Origin: Parietaria judaica
Lineage: Eukaryota; Streptophyta; Magnoliopsida; Rosales; Urticaceae
DNA: 64,000 nt
Direction: 5' to 3'
Assembly (NCBI GenBank): GCA_954871525.1
Contig: OX940862.1
Location: 39,114,232-39,178,231 of the forward strand
Part shown: piece by piece, positions 1-7,373 of the stretch
How the letters are laid out: each line of letters starts with the position of its first letter
How positions within the stretch are numbered: position 1 is the stretch's first letter
Notes under the pieces: model-generated
Seen by the model: only the letters and a program-made list of their open reading frames with translations
Told to the model about the DNA's origin: nothing
Databases searched by the model: none
Position numbers and translations under genes: made by a program

Positions 1-266
1 CAACTCTAAATCGGACCTCTCGTGCCGGTGGGCCACGACCGACGAGGGGGCGTGGGCGTGGACGTGGTAGGCCACCGTCTTTACTATGGGAAACAGATTT
101 TCAAATGAGGCTCAAATGGAACAATGAGACTCAAACTCAAGATAGGTACGCCAAATGCAAATGGTGCCGTCAAGAAATTCTCGCAATCGTTGAACGAGGC
201 ACAACTCATTTACGCCGACATGCTAATCGTTGTCGTAGAGATTTAGGTATTGATGACGAATTATGA
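1..266 (+). CDS. BED zinc-finger protein, copy 0 (5' end outside window)
   Basis: Only the 3' part is present, beginning within the codon for Pro58. It keeps the RG/AT-hook tract, the complete zinc finger and the stop codon at 264-266. No lesion is seen. Its sequence matches subfamily A. The missing 5' end is due to the window edge, not to a deletion. Confidence 0.75.
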   Translation, partial: TLNRTSRAGGPRPTRGRGRGRGRPPSLLWETDFQMRLKWNNETQTQDRYAKCKWCRQEILAIVERGTTHLRRHANRCRRDLGIDDEL

Positions 267-432
267 TTTTAATTGTTGTAGTTTTATTAATATAATTTTG
301 AATTGTTGTGAGTTATTTTGTTATTTGAAAAAGTATTAAATGTAATGTTGGATTGTTGTGAGTGATTTTGTTGTTTTAAAACTATTAAATGTAATGTTGA
401 ATTGTTGTGAGTGATTTTGTTGTTTTAAAACT

Positions 433-438
433 AATAAA
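433..438 (+). terminator. Proximal AATAAA poly(A)-signal candidate
   Basis: Canonical hexamer in subrepeat 4, 167 nt past the stop codon. It is absent from all B units because that subrepeat is deleted, and is changed to ATTAAA in spacers S15-S18. Function is inferred from the motif only. Confidence 0.35.
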
Positions 439-576
439 TGTAATATTTAATTTCTGTAAGTGATTTTGTTGTTTTAAAATTATTAAATGTATTGTTTAAC
501 TGTTGTAAGCGATTATGTTGTTTTAATATTAAATTTAATGTTGAATTGTTCGAAGTGATTTTGTTGTTTTAAAATT

Positions 577-582
577 AATAAA
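577..582 (+). terminator. Distal AATAAA poly(A)-signal candidate
   Basis: Canonical hexamer in the last subrepeat, 311 nt past the stop codon, kept in nearly all spacers of both subfamilies. It ends 20 bp before the first GCCNNGGC site, so a transcript ending here would exclude the palindrome block. Confidence 0.4.
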
Positions 583-735
583 TGTAATGAAGTATGATAC
601 TCGCCGCGGCAAAATGTTAACAATGCCTTGGCAAGACCTATTGAACCATGATTAATAACCGTAGTCGAACTCACGCCACGGCATATCAAAATCTATGCCT
701 CGGCATTTTTACAATGGCCGCGGCAGAATGGTAGT

Positions 736-749
736 AACGCCGCGGCGTT
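736..749. repeat. Perfect 14-bp palindrome
   Basis: AACGCCGCGGCGTT is self-complementary and contains the GCCGCGGC site at 739-746. It is the longest perfect palindrome noted in the block and recurs in nearly every spacer. Confidence 0.85.
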
Positions 750-903
750 TAGTGACTTACAGAGTCCGTGCTCTCTGTATAATTTGAAACAACATATAGG
801 CCTCGGCATGGTATCAGCAAGCCGTGGCTTCGTTGGCCATGCCAAGGCATGGGTAACAGAATGCCGCAGCTTACATCGTCTGTTTACCAAAGTACCCTCA
901 CAA

Positions 904-952
904 TATGCAACTCGCCGAGGCCTTTCTTGAAAGTGCCGCGGCGAGTTGCATA
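904..952. repeat. 49-nt near-perfect hairpin
   Basis: The left arm TATGCAACTCGCCGAGGC (904-921) pairs with 935-952 with one mismatch. The inner CTTTC (922-926) pairs with GAAAG (929-933), leaving a TT loop and one bulged T. The arms contain the sites at 914 and 935. In B units the inner stem has a T-to-C change, and some B spacers have CCCCGAGG in the left arm. The hairpin starts 638 nt after the stop in A units and about 599 nt in B units (for example 63417-63465). Confidence 0.8.
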
Positions 953-1014
953 ATCAAGAGGGCAAATTCGTAAATTAAAATGAAGCCACAGCGTGTTCAT
1001 TCAAATGCCGCGGC

Positions 1015-1306
1015 ATGATAAGTAAATTTACAATGTAATTATTAGTTATCATATTAATTGTAACACAATTTTAGTAAATTAAATTATCTCATTAATAAAC
1101 TATGAAAATGTTGATAATTTTATTATAAAAAAAAACAAAATAATGCACTTAATTATCATAACTAAATAATCGTTCAAACAAAAAACACAACATTGTACTA
1201 TTAATTATATAATTTTTCAAACCAAAAATATAAAAAATTAATATAATTACAGTTTAATTTTATGGGTTTAAAGTCTAGGGTAAAATTGTAAAAATTAATT
1301 AACCAC
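1015..1306. other. Very AT-rich segment with A/T tracts, no gene
   Basis: About 290 bp made almost wholly of A and T, with a poly-A run near 1129-1137, several TTAATTA-like stretches and no GCCNNGGC site. It separates the two site groups in every unit. It could be a matrix-attachment or unwinding region, or a target for the AT-hook of the encoded protein; these are inferences. Length of the A run varies between units. Confidence 0.6.
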
Positions 1307-1407
1307 GCCGCGGCTTATTTTGTAGAAGCCACGGCTTTATCTCAAACGTCGGATATATGCGCTGCAGAAACTGAACACGCCGCGGCATATATAACCCCTC
1401 CCGCGGC
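1307..1407. promoter_or_regulatory. Promoter-side group of four GCCNNGGC-type sites
   Basis: Sites start at 1307, 1328, 1379 and 1400, steps of 21, 51 and 21 bp, matching the grouping in the upstream block. The last is degenerate here (CCCGCGGC) but perfect in subfamily B; conversely the second is GCCACGGC here and GTCACGGC in most B spacers. The third and fourth sites bracket a TATATAA box, so a bound factor could compete with transcription initiation (inference). Confidence 0.6.
1388..1394 (+). promoter_or_regulatory. TATATAA box candidate (distal)
   Basis: TATATAA lies between the GCC sites at 1379 and 1400, 219 bp before the start codon. Use of this box would give a 5' UTR of roughly 190 nt. 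The S5 spacer lacks it through a 12-bp deletion. Confidence 0.4.
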
Positions 1408-1425
1408 TTTCTGTCGCTGACACAA

Positions 1426-1481
1426 AAACGGCTAGTTTTTTTTTTTCACCCGAATTATTACCCGACAACGGTAATAAACGG
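1426..1481. promoter_or_regulatory. Pair of AAACGG motifs 50 bp apart
   Basis: AAACGG starts at 1426 and 1476, each followed by CTA. AAACGG is the known subterminal binding motif of the maize Ac (hAT) transposase, itself a BED-finger protein. Two short matches could be chance. The first is changed to AAATGG in the last spacer (near 63929). Confidence 0.3.
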
Positions 1482-1520
1482 CTATATTTGTTAAGAACGT
1501 TTAAATTCACACAAATCTTC

Positions 1521-1528
1521 TATTTAAA
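1521..1528 (+). promoter_or_regulatory. TATTTAAA box candidate (proximal)
   Basis: TATTTAAA lies 86 bp before the start codon. Initiation about 30 bp downstream would give a 5' UTR of some 50-60 nt, which fits a small single-exon gene better than the distal box. It is present in nearly all units; S34 has TATTTGAA near 60548. Confidence 0.45.
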
Positions 1529-1553
1529 CCTATACTTGTTCATATTTTATTCT

Positions 1554-1577
1554 ATGTTTCATCAAATTAATCCTTAG
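1554..1577 (+). promoter_or_regulatory. 7-codon upstream ORF
   Basis: ATG at 1554 opens a short frame, MFHQINP then TAG, ending 29 nt before the main start. It is in nearly every unit. CAA to CAG before copies 25 and 27 is synonymous, and one copy (S19) has Ile for Asn. Whether it is in the transcript depends on which TATA box is used. It is extended across the main start in copies 22 and 23. Confidence 0.4.
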
Positions 1578-1606
1578 ATTAAAAAATATCATCATTTTTC
1601 TTTGTT

Positions 1607-2044
1607 ATGGATGATCCGTCTCGTTTCGGTTCGTCATCGGAATATCATCAGGGATTATTTTTCGGGTTTACCTCTTACTCTTCCTCCGATGATGATAGTT
1701 TTTCTATGGATACAAGTTCCAATAATACTATTGTCATATCCTCCGACGACACCGAGGAGTTTGAAATGCCTCCGAATCCAACTCTAAATCGGACCTCTCG
1801 TGCCGGTGGGCCACGACCGACGAGGGGGCGTGGGCGTGGACGTGGTAGGCCACCGTCTTTACTATGGGAAACAGATTTTCAAATGAGGCTCAAATGGAAC
1901 AATGAGACTCAAACTCAAGATAGGTACGCCAAATGCAAATGGTGCCGTCAAGAAATTCTCGCAATCGTTGAACGAGGCACAACTCATTTACGCCGACATG
2001 CTAATCGTTGTCGTAGAGATTTAGGTATTGATGACGAATTATGA
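1607..2044 (+). CDS. BED zinc-finger protein, copy 1 (reference description)
   Basis: A predicted 145-residue nuclear DNA-binding protein. Residues 1-53 are rich in Ser, Asp and Phe. At 42-51 a hydrophobic IVI followed by SSDDTEE resembles a SUMO-interacting motif. Residues 73-83 are an Arg-Gly tract ending in RGRPP, like an AT-hook. Residues 86-135 form a BED-type finger with likely ligands Cys110, Cys113, His127 and His131, and the GTTHLRRH signature common in plant hAT transposases; Cys135 is an alternative ligand. hAT transposases run to several hundred residues with an RNase H-like core and a C-terminal dimerisation region; neither is present, so mobility is not expected. The start has G at -3 and +4 and no in-frame upstream ATG. 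Copy 1 has Leu17 and Tyr24 where the consensus has Phe and Ser. It could be exon 1 of a spliced gene (AG/GTATTG near the 3' end), but no second exon is seen in the unit. Gene not otherwise recognised. Confidence 0.75.
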   Translation: MDDPSRFGSSSEYHQGLFFGFTSYSSSDDDSFSMDTSSNNTIVISSDDTEEFEMPPNPTLNRTSRAGGPRPTRGRGRGRGRPPSLLWETDFQMRLKWNNETQTQDRYAKCKWCRQEILAIVERGTTHLRRHANRCRRDLGIDDEL

Positions 2045-3384
2045 TTTTAATTGTTGTAGTTTTATTAATATAATTTTGAATTGTTGTGAGTTATTTTGTT
2101 ATTTGAAAAAGTATTAAATGTAATGTTGGATTGTTGTGAGTGATTTTGTTGTTTTAAAACTATTAAATGTAATGTTGAATTGTTGTGAGTGATTTTGTTG
2201 TTTTAAAACTAATAAATGTAATATTTAATTGCTGTAAGTGATTTTGTTGTTTTAAAATTATTAAATGTATTGTTTAACTGTTGTAAGCGATTATGTTGTT
2301 TTAATATTAAATTTAATGTTGAATTGTTCGAAGTGATTTTGTTGTTTTAAAATTAATAAATGTAATGAAGTATGATACTCGCCGCGGCACAATGTTAACA
2401 ATGCCTTGGCAAGACCTATTGAACCATGATTAATAACCGTAGTCGAACTCACGCCACGGCATATCAAAATCTATGCCTCGGCATTTTTACAATGGCCGCG
2501 GCAGAATGGTAGTAACGCCGCGGCGTTTAGTGACTTACAGAGTCCGTGCTCTCTGTATAATTTGAAACAACATATAGGCCCCGGCATGGTATCAGCAAGC
2601 CGTGGCTTCGTTGGCCATGCCAAGGCATGGGTAACAGAATGCCGCAGCTTACATCGTCTGTTTACCAAAGTACCCTCACAATATGCAACTCGCCGAGGCC
2701 TTTCTTGAAAGTGCCGCGGCGAGTTGCATAATCAAGAGGGCAAATTTGTAAATTAAAATGAAGCCACAGCGTGTTCATTCAAATGCCGCGGCATGATAAG
2801 TAAATTTACAATGTAATTATTAGTTATCATATTAATTGTAACACAATTTTAGTAAATTAAATTATCTCATTAATAAACTATGAAAATGTTGATAATTTTA
2901 TTATAAAAAAAAACAAAATAATGCACTTAATTATCATAACTAAATAATCGTTCAAACAAAAAACACAACATTGTACTATTAATTATATAATTTTTCAAAC
3001 CAAAAATATAAAAAATTAATATAATTACAGTTTAATTTTATGGGTTTAAAGTCTAGGGTAAAATTGTAAAAATTAATTAACCACGCCGCGGCTTATTTTG
3101 TAGAAGCCACGGCTTTATCTCAAACGTCGGATATATGCGCTGCAGAAACTGAACACGCCGCGGCATATATAACCCCTCCCGCGGCTTTCTGTCGCTGACA
3201 CAAAAACGGCTAGTTTTTTTTTTTCACCCGAATTATTACCCGACAACGGTAATAAACGGCTATATTTGTTAAGAACGTTTAAATTCACACAAATCTTCTA
3301 TTTAAACCTATACTTGTTCATATTTTATTCTATGTTTCATCAAATTAATCCTTAGATTAAAAAATATCATCATTTTTCTTTGTT
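2045..3384. repeat. Spacer S1 (A type)
   Basis: Standard spacer parts, no gene. Private variant: the seventh palindrome has centre CC (GCCCCGGC), shared with S2. Confidence 0.85.
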
Positions 3385-3822
3385 ATGGATGATCCGTCTC
3401 GTTTCGGTTCGTCATCGGAATATCATCAGGGATTATTTTTCGGGTTTACCTCTTACTCTTCCTCCGATGATGATAGTTTTTCTATGGATACAAGTTCCAA
3501 TAATACTATTGTCATATCCTCCGACGACACCGAGGAGTTTGAAATGCCTCCGAATCCAACTCTAAATCGGACCTCTCGTGCCGGTGGGCCACGACCGACG
3601 AGGGGGCGTGGGCGTGGACGTGGTAGGCCACCGTCTTTACTATGGGAAACAGATTTTCAAATGAGGCTCAAATGGAACAATGAGACTCAAACTCAAGATA
3701 GGTACGCCAAATGCAAATGGTGCCGTCAAGAAATTCTCGCAATCGTTGAACGAGGCACAACTCATTTACGCCGACATGCTAATCGTTGTCGTAGAGATTT
3801 AGGTATTGATGACGAATTATGA
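3385..3822 (+). CDS. BED zinc-finger protein, copy 2
   Basis: Intact 145-residue frame identical in protein to copy 1 (Leu17, Tyr24). Units 1 and 2 also share the CC-centre palindrome in the following spacer, which marks them as a recent duplication. Confidence 0.75.
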   Translation: MDDPSRFGSSSEYHQGLFFGFTSYSSSDDDSFSMDTSSNNTIVISSDDTEEFEMPPNPTLNRTSRAGGPRPTRGRGRGRGRPPSLLWETDFQMRLKWNNETQTQDRYAKCKWCRQEILAIVERGTTHLRRHANRCRRDLGIDDEL

Positions 3823-5158
3823 TTTTAATTGTTGTAGTTTTATTAATATAATTTTGAATTGTTGTGAGTTATTTTGTTATTTGAAAAAGTATTAAATGTA
3901 ATGTTGGATTGTTGTGAGTGATTTTGTTGTTTTAAAACTATTAAATGTAATGTTGAATTGTTGTGAGTGATTTTGTTGTTTTAAAACTAATAAATGTAAT
4001 ATTTAATTGCTGTAAGTGATTTTGTTGTTTTAAAATTATTAAATGTATTGTTTAACTGTTGTAAGCGATTATGTTGTTTTAATATTAAATTTAATGTTGA
4101 ATTGTTCGAAGTGATTTTGTTGTTTTAAAATTAATAAATGTAATGAAGTATGATACTCGCCGCGGCACAATGTTAACAATGCCTTGGCAAGACCTATTGA
4201 ACCATGATTAATAACCGTAGTCGAACTCACGCCACGGCATATCAAAATCTATGCCTCGGCATTTTTACAATGGCCGCGGCAGAATGGTAGTAACGCCGCG
4301 GCGTTTAGTGACTTACAGAGTCCGTGCTCTCTGTATAATTTGAAACAACATATAGGCCCCGGCATGGTATCAGCAAGCCGTGGCTTCGTTGGCCATGCCA
4401 AGGCATGGGTAACAGAATGCCGCAGCTTACATCGTCTGTTTACCAAAGTACCCTCACAATATGCAACTCGCCGAGGCCTTTCTTGAAAGTGCCGCGGCGA
4501 GTTGCATAATCAAGAGGGCAAATTTGTAAATTAAAATGAAGCCACAGCGTGTTCATTCAAATGCCGCGGCATGATAAGTAAATTTACAATGTAATTATTA
4601 GTTATCATATTAATTGTAACACAATTTTAGTAAATTAAATTATCTCATTAATAAACTATGAAAATGTTGATAATTTTATTATAAAAAAAAACAAAATAAT
4701 GCACTTAATTATCATAACTAAATAATCGTTCAAACAAAAAACACAACATTGTACTATTAATTATATAATTTTTCAAACCAAAAATATAAAAAATTAATAT
4801 AATTACAGTTTAATTTTATGGGTTTGTCTAGGGTAAAATTGTAAAAATTAATTAACCACGCCGCGGCTTATTTTGTAGAAGCCACGGCTTTATCTCAAAC
4901 GTCGGATATATCCGCTGCAGAAACTGAACACGCCGCGGCATATATAACCCCTCCCGCGGCTTTCTGTCGCTGACACAAAAACGGCTAGTTTTTTTTTTCA
5001 CCCGAATTATTACCCGACAACGGTAATAAACGGCTATATTTGTTAAGAACGTTTAAATTCACACAAATCTTCTATTTAAACCTATACTTGTTCATATTTT
5101 ATTCTATGTTTCATCAAATTAATCCTTAGATTCAAAAATATCATCATTTTTCTTTGTT
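3823..5158. repeat. Spacer S2 (A type)
   Basis: As S1, with a 4-bp deletion of AAAG near 4826 in the otherwise conserved GGGTTTAAAGTCTAGGG. The TAG after the upstream ORF is followed by ATTCAAA, as in B units, rather than ATTAAAA. No gene. Confidence 0.85.
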
Positions 5159-5596
5159 ATGGATGATCCGTCTCGTTTCGGTTCGTCATCGGAATATCAT
5201 CAGGGATTCTTTTTCGGGTTTACCTATTCCTCTTCCTCCGATGATGATAGTTTTTCTATGGATACAAGTTCCAATAATACTATTGTCATATCCTCCGACG
5301 ACACCGAGGAGTTTGAAATGCCTCCGAATCCAACTCTAAATCGGACCTCTCGTGCCGGTGGGCCACGACCGACGAGGGGGCGTGGGCGTGGACGTGGTAG
5401 GCCACCGTCTTTACTATGGGAAACAGATTTTCAAATGAGGCTCAAATGGAACAATGAGACTCAAACTCAAGATAGGTACGCCAAATGCAAATGGTGCCGT
5501 CAAGAAATTCTCGCAATCGTTGAACGAGGCACAACTCATTTACGCCGACATGCTAATCGTTGTCGTAGAGATTTAGGTATTGATGACGAATTATGA
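5159..5596 (+). CDS. BED zinc-finger protein, copy 3
   Basis: Intact 145-residue frame. Phe17 as in the consensus, but Tyr at 23 rather than 24, so it is intermediate between copies 1-2 and the consensus in the serine run. RG tract and zinc finger are unchanged. Confidence 0.75.
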   Translation: MDDPSRFGSSSEYHQGFFFGFTYSSSSDDDSFSMDTSSNNTIVISSDDTEEFEMPPNPTLNRTSRAGGPRPTRGRGRGRGRPPSLLWETDFQMRLKWNNETQTQDRYAKCKWCRQEILAIVERGTTHLRRHANRCRRDLGIDDEL

Positions 5597-6935
5597 TTTT
5601 AATTGTTGTAGTTTTATTAATATAATTTTGAATTGTTGTGAGTTATTTTGTTATTTGAAAAAGTATTAAATGTAATGTTGGATTGTTGTGAGTGATTTTG
5701 TTGTTTTAAAACTATTAAATGTAATGTTGAATTGTTGTGAGTGATTTTGTTGTTTTAAAACTAATAAATGTAATATTTAATTGCTGTAAGTGATTTTGTT
5801 GTTTTAAAATTATTAAATGTATTGTTTAACTGTTGTAAGCGATTATGTTGTTTTAATATTAAATTTAATGTTGAATTGTTCGAAGTGATTTTGTTGTTTT
5901 AAAATTAATAAATGTAATGAAGTATGATACTCGCCGCGGCACAATGTTAACAATGCCTTGGCAAGACCTATTGAACCATGATTAATAACCGTAGTCGAAC
6001 TCACGCCACGGCATATCAAAATCTATGCCTCGGCATTTTTACAATGGCCGCGGCAGAATGGTAGTAACGCCGCGGCGTTTAGTGACTTACAGAGTCGGTG
6101 CTCTCTGTATAATTTGAAACAACATATAGGCCTCGGCATGGTATCAGCAAGCCGTGGCTTCGTTGGCCATGCCAAGGCATGGGTAACAGAATGCCGCAGC
6201 TTACATCGTCTGTTTACCAAAGTACCCTCACAATATGCAACTCGCCGAGGCCTTTCTTGAAAGTGCCGCGGCGAGTTGCATAATCAAGAGGGCAAATTCG
6301 TAAATTAAAATGAAGCCACAGCGTGTTCATTCAAATGCCGCGGCATGATAAGTAAATTTACAATGTAATTATTAGTTATCATATTAATTGTAACACAATT
6401 TTAGTAAATTAATTTATCTCATTAATAAACTATGAAAATGTTGATAATTTTATTATAAAAAAAAACAAAATAATGCACTTAATTATCATAACTAAATAAT
6501 CGTTCAAACAAAAAACACAACATTGTACTATTAATTATATAATTTTTCAAACCAAAAATATAAAAAATTAATATAATTACAGTTTAATTTTATGGGTTTA
6601 AAGTCTAGGGTAAAATTGTAAAAATTAATTAACCACGCCGCGGCTTATTTTGTAGAAGCCACGGCTTTATCTCAAACGTCGGATATATGCGCTGCAGAAA
6701 CTGAACACGCCGCGGCATATATAACCCCTCCCGCGGCTTTCTTTCGCTGACACAAAAACGGCTAGTTTTTTTTTTCACCCGAATTATTACCCGACAACGG
6801 TAATAAACGGCTATATTTGTTAAGAACGTTTAAATTCACACAAATCTTCTATTTAAACCTATACTTGTTCATATTTTATTCTATGTTTCATCAAATTAAT
6901 CCTTAGATTAAAAAATATCATCATTTTTCTTTGTT
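5597..6935. repeat. Spacer S3 (A type)
   Basis: Standard parts, no gene. Private variants include AGAGTCGGTG for AGAGTCCGTG near 6093 and CTTTCTTTCGC for CTTTCTGTCGC near 6741. All palindromes of the main block are kept. Confidence 0.85.
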
Positions 6936-7373
6936 ATGGATGATCCGTCTCGTTTCGGTTCGTCATCGGAATATCATCAGGGATTATTTTTCGGGTTTAC
7001 CTCTTACTCTTCCTCCGATGATGATAGTTTTTCTATGGATACAAGTTCCAATAATACTATTGTCATATCCTCCGACGACACCGAGGAGTTTGAAATGCCT
7101 CCGAATCCAACTCTAAATCGGACCTCTCGTGCCTGTGGGCCACGACCGACGAGGGGGCGTGGGCGTGGACGTGGTAGGCCACCGTCTTTACTATGGGAAA
7201 CAGATTTTCAAATGAGGCTCAAATGGAACAATGAGACTCAAACTCAAGATAGGTACGCCAAATGCAAATGGTGCCGTCAAGAAATTCTCGCAATCGTTGA
7301 ACGAGGCACAACTCATTTACGCCGACATGCTAATCGTTGTCGTAGAGATTTAGGTATTGATGACGAATTATGA
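6936..7373 (+). CDS. BED zinc-finger protein, copy 4
   Basis: Intact 145-residue frame with Leu17 and Tyr24 as in copies 1-2, plus Gly67 to Cys just before the RG tract. The same Gly67 to Cys change recurs independently, or by conversion, in copy 30. Zinc ligands unchanged. Confidence 0.75.
   Translation: MDDPSRFGSSSEYHQGLFFGFTSYSSSDDDSFSMDTSSNNTIVISSDDTEEFEMPPNPTLNRTSRACGPRPTRGRGRGRGRPPSLLWETDFQMRLKWNNETQTQDRYAKCKWCRQEILAIVERGTTHLRRHANRCRRDLGIDDEL

Larger units (their letters stand above)
268..589. repeat. AT-rich minisatellite, ~49-bp subrepeats, 6 full copies plus a degenerate one
   Basis: A degenerate first copy (268-297) is followed by copies at 298-347, 348-396, 397-444, 445-494, 495-540 and 541-589. 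The consensus begins TTGAATTGTTGTGAGTGATT and continues through TTTTAAAA to ATTAAATGTAATG. It starts 2 nt after the stop codon, so it probably forms the 3' UTR. Subfamily B spacers lack the copy equivalent to 397-444, which accounts for most of the A/B length difference. Confidence 0.9.
603..1014. promoter_or_regulatory. Block of 14 GCCNNGGC-type palindromes with helical spacing
   Basis: Sites of 8 bp start at 603, 625, 675, 697, 717, 739, 800, 821, 841, 863, 914, 935, 985 and 1007. Those at 863 (GCCGCAGC) and 985 (GCCACAGC) have one half-site mismatch; the other twelve fit GCCNNGGC with centres CG, TT, AC, TC, GT, AA or GA. Steps are 22, 50, 22, 20, 22, 61, 21, 20, 22, 51, 21, 50 and 22 bp, near 2, 5 and 6 helical turns. 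DNA between sites is unrelated, so the half-sites stand out. The block is exactly 412 bp here, at 21918-22329 and at 63106-63517. A protein-binding array is inferred; the binder is unknown. Confidence 0.7.
267..1606. repeat. Spacer S0 (reference A-type spacer)
   Basis: Holds, in order: AT-rich minisatellite (268-589), GCCNNGGC block (603-1014), AT-rich segment (1015-1306), promoter-side GCCNNGGC group (1307-1407), T-tract, AAACGG pair, TATTTAAA box and a 7-codon upstream ORF. These parts are described below and recur at the same places in other spacers. In long spacers the GCC block starts about 337 nt after the stop codon. Private variants: AAAATG instead of ACAATG after the first site, and TTTCTG in subrepeat 5. 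No convincing protein gene or RNA gene is seen. Confidence 0.9.

Noticed and set aside
240..250. Splice donor AG/GTATTG near the end of the gene
   Set aside because: The motif fits a donor, but no downstream exon with transposase or other coding sequence exists in the unit. Kept only as an alternative that RNA-seq could test.
693..890. Minus-strand 65-residue open frame repeated in most spacers
   Set aside because: It starts at TTG, not ATG, overlaps the palindrome block, and its recurrence follows from unit identity. Indels in S19 break it without consequence.
1266..1285. Degenerate telomere-like stretch GGGTTTAAAGTCTAGGG
   Set aside because: Only a loose match to TTTAGGG and no tandem repetition, so no telomeric origin can be claimed.
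1602..1787. 61-residue + strand frame overlapping the BED gene
   Set aside because: It begins at TTG 5 nt before the real ATG and runs in another frame over the Ser/Asp-rich part; a shadow of the main gene.
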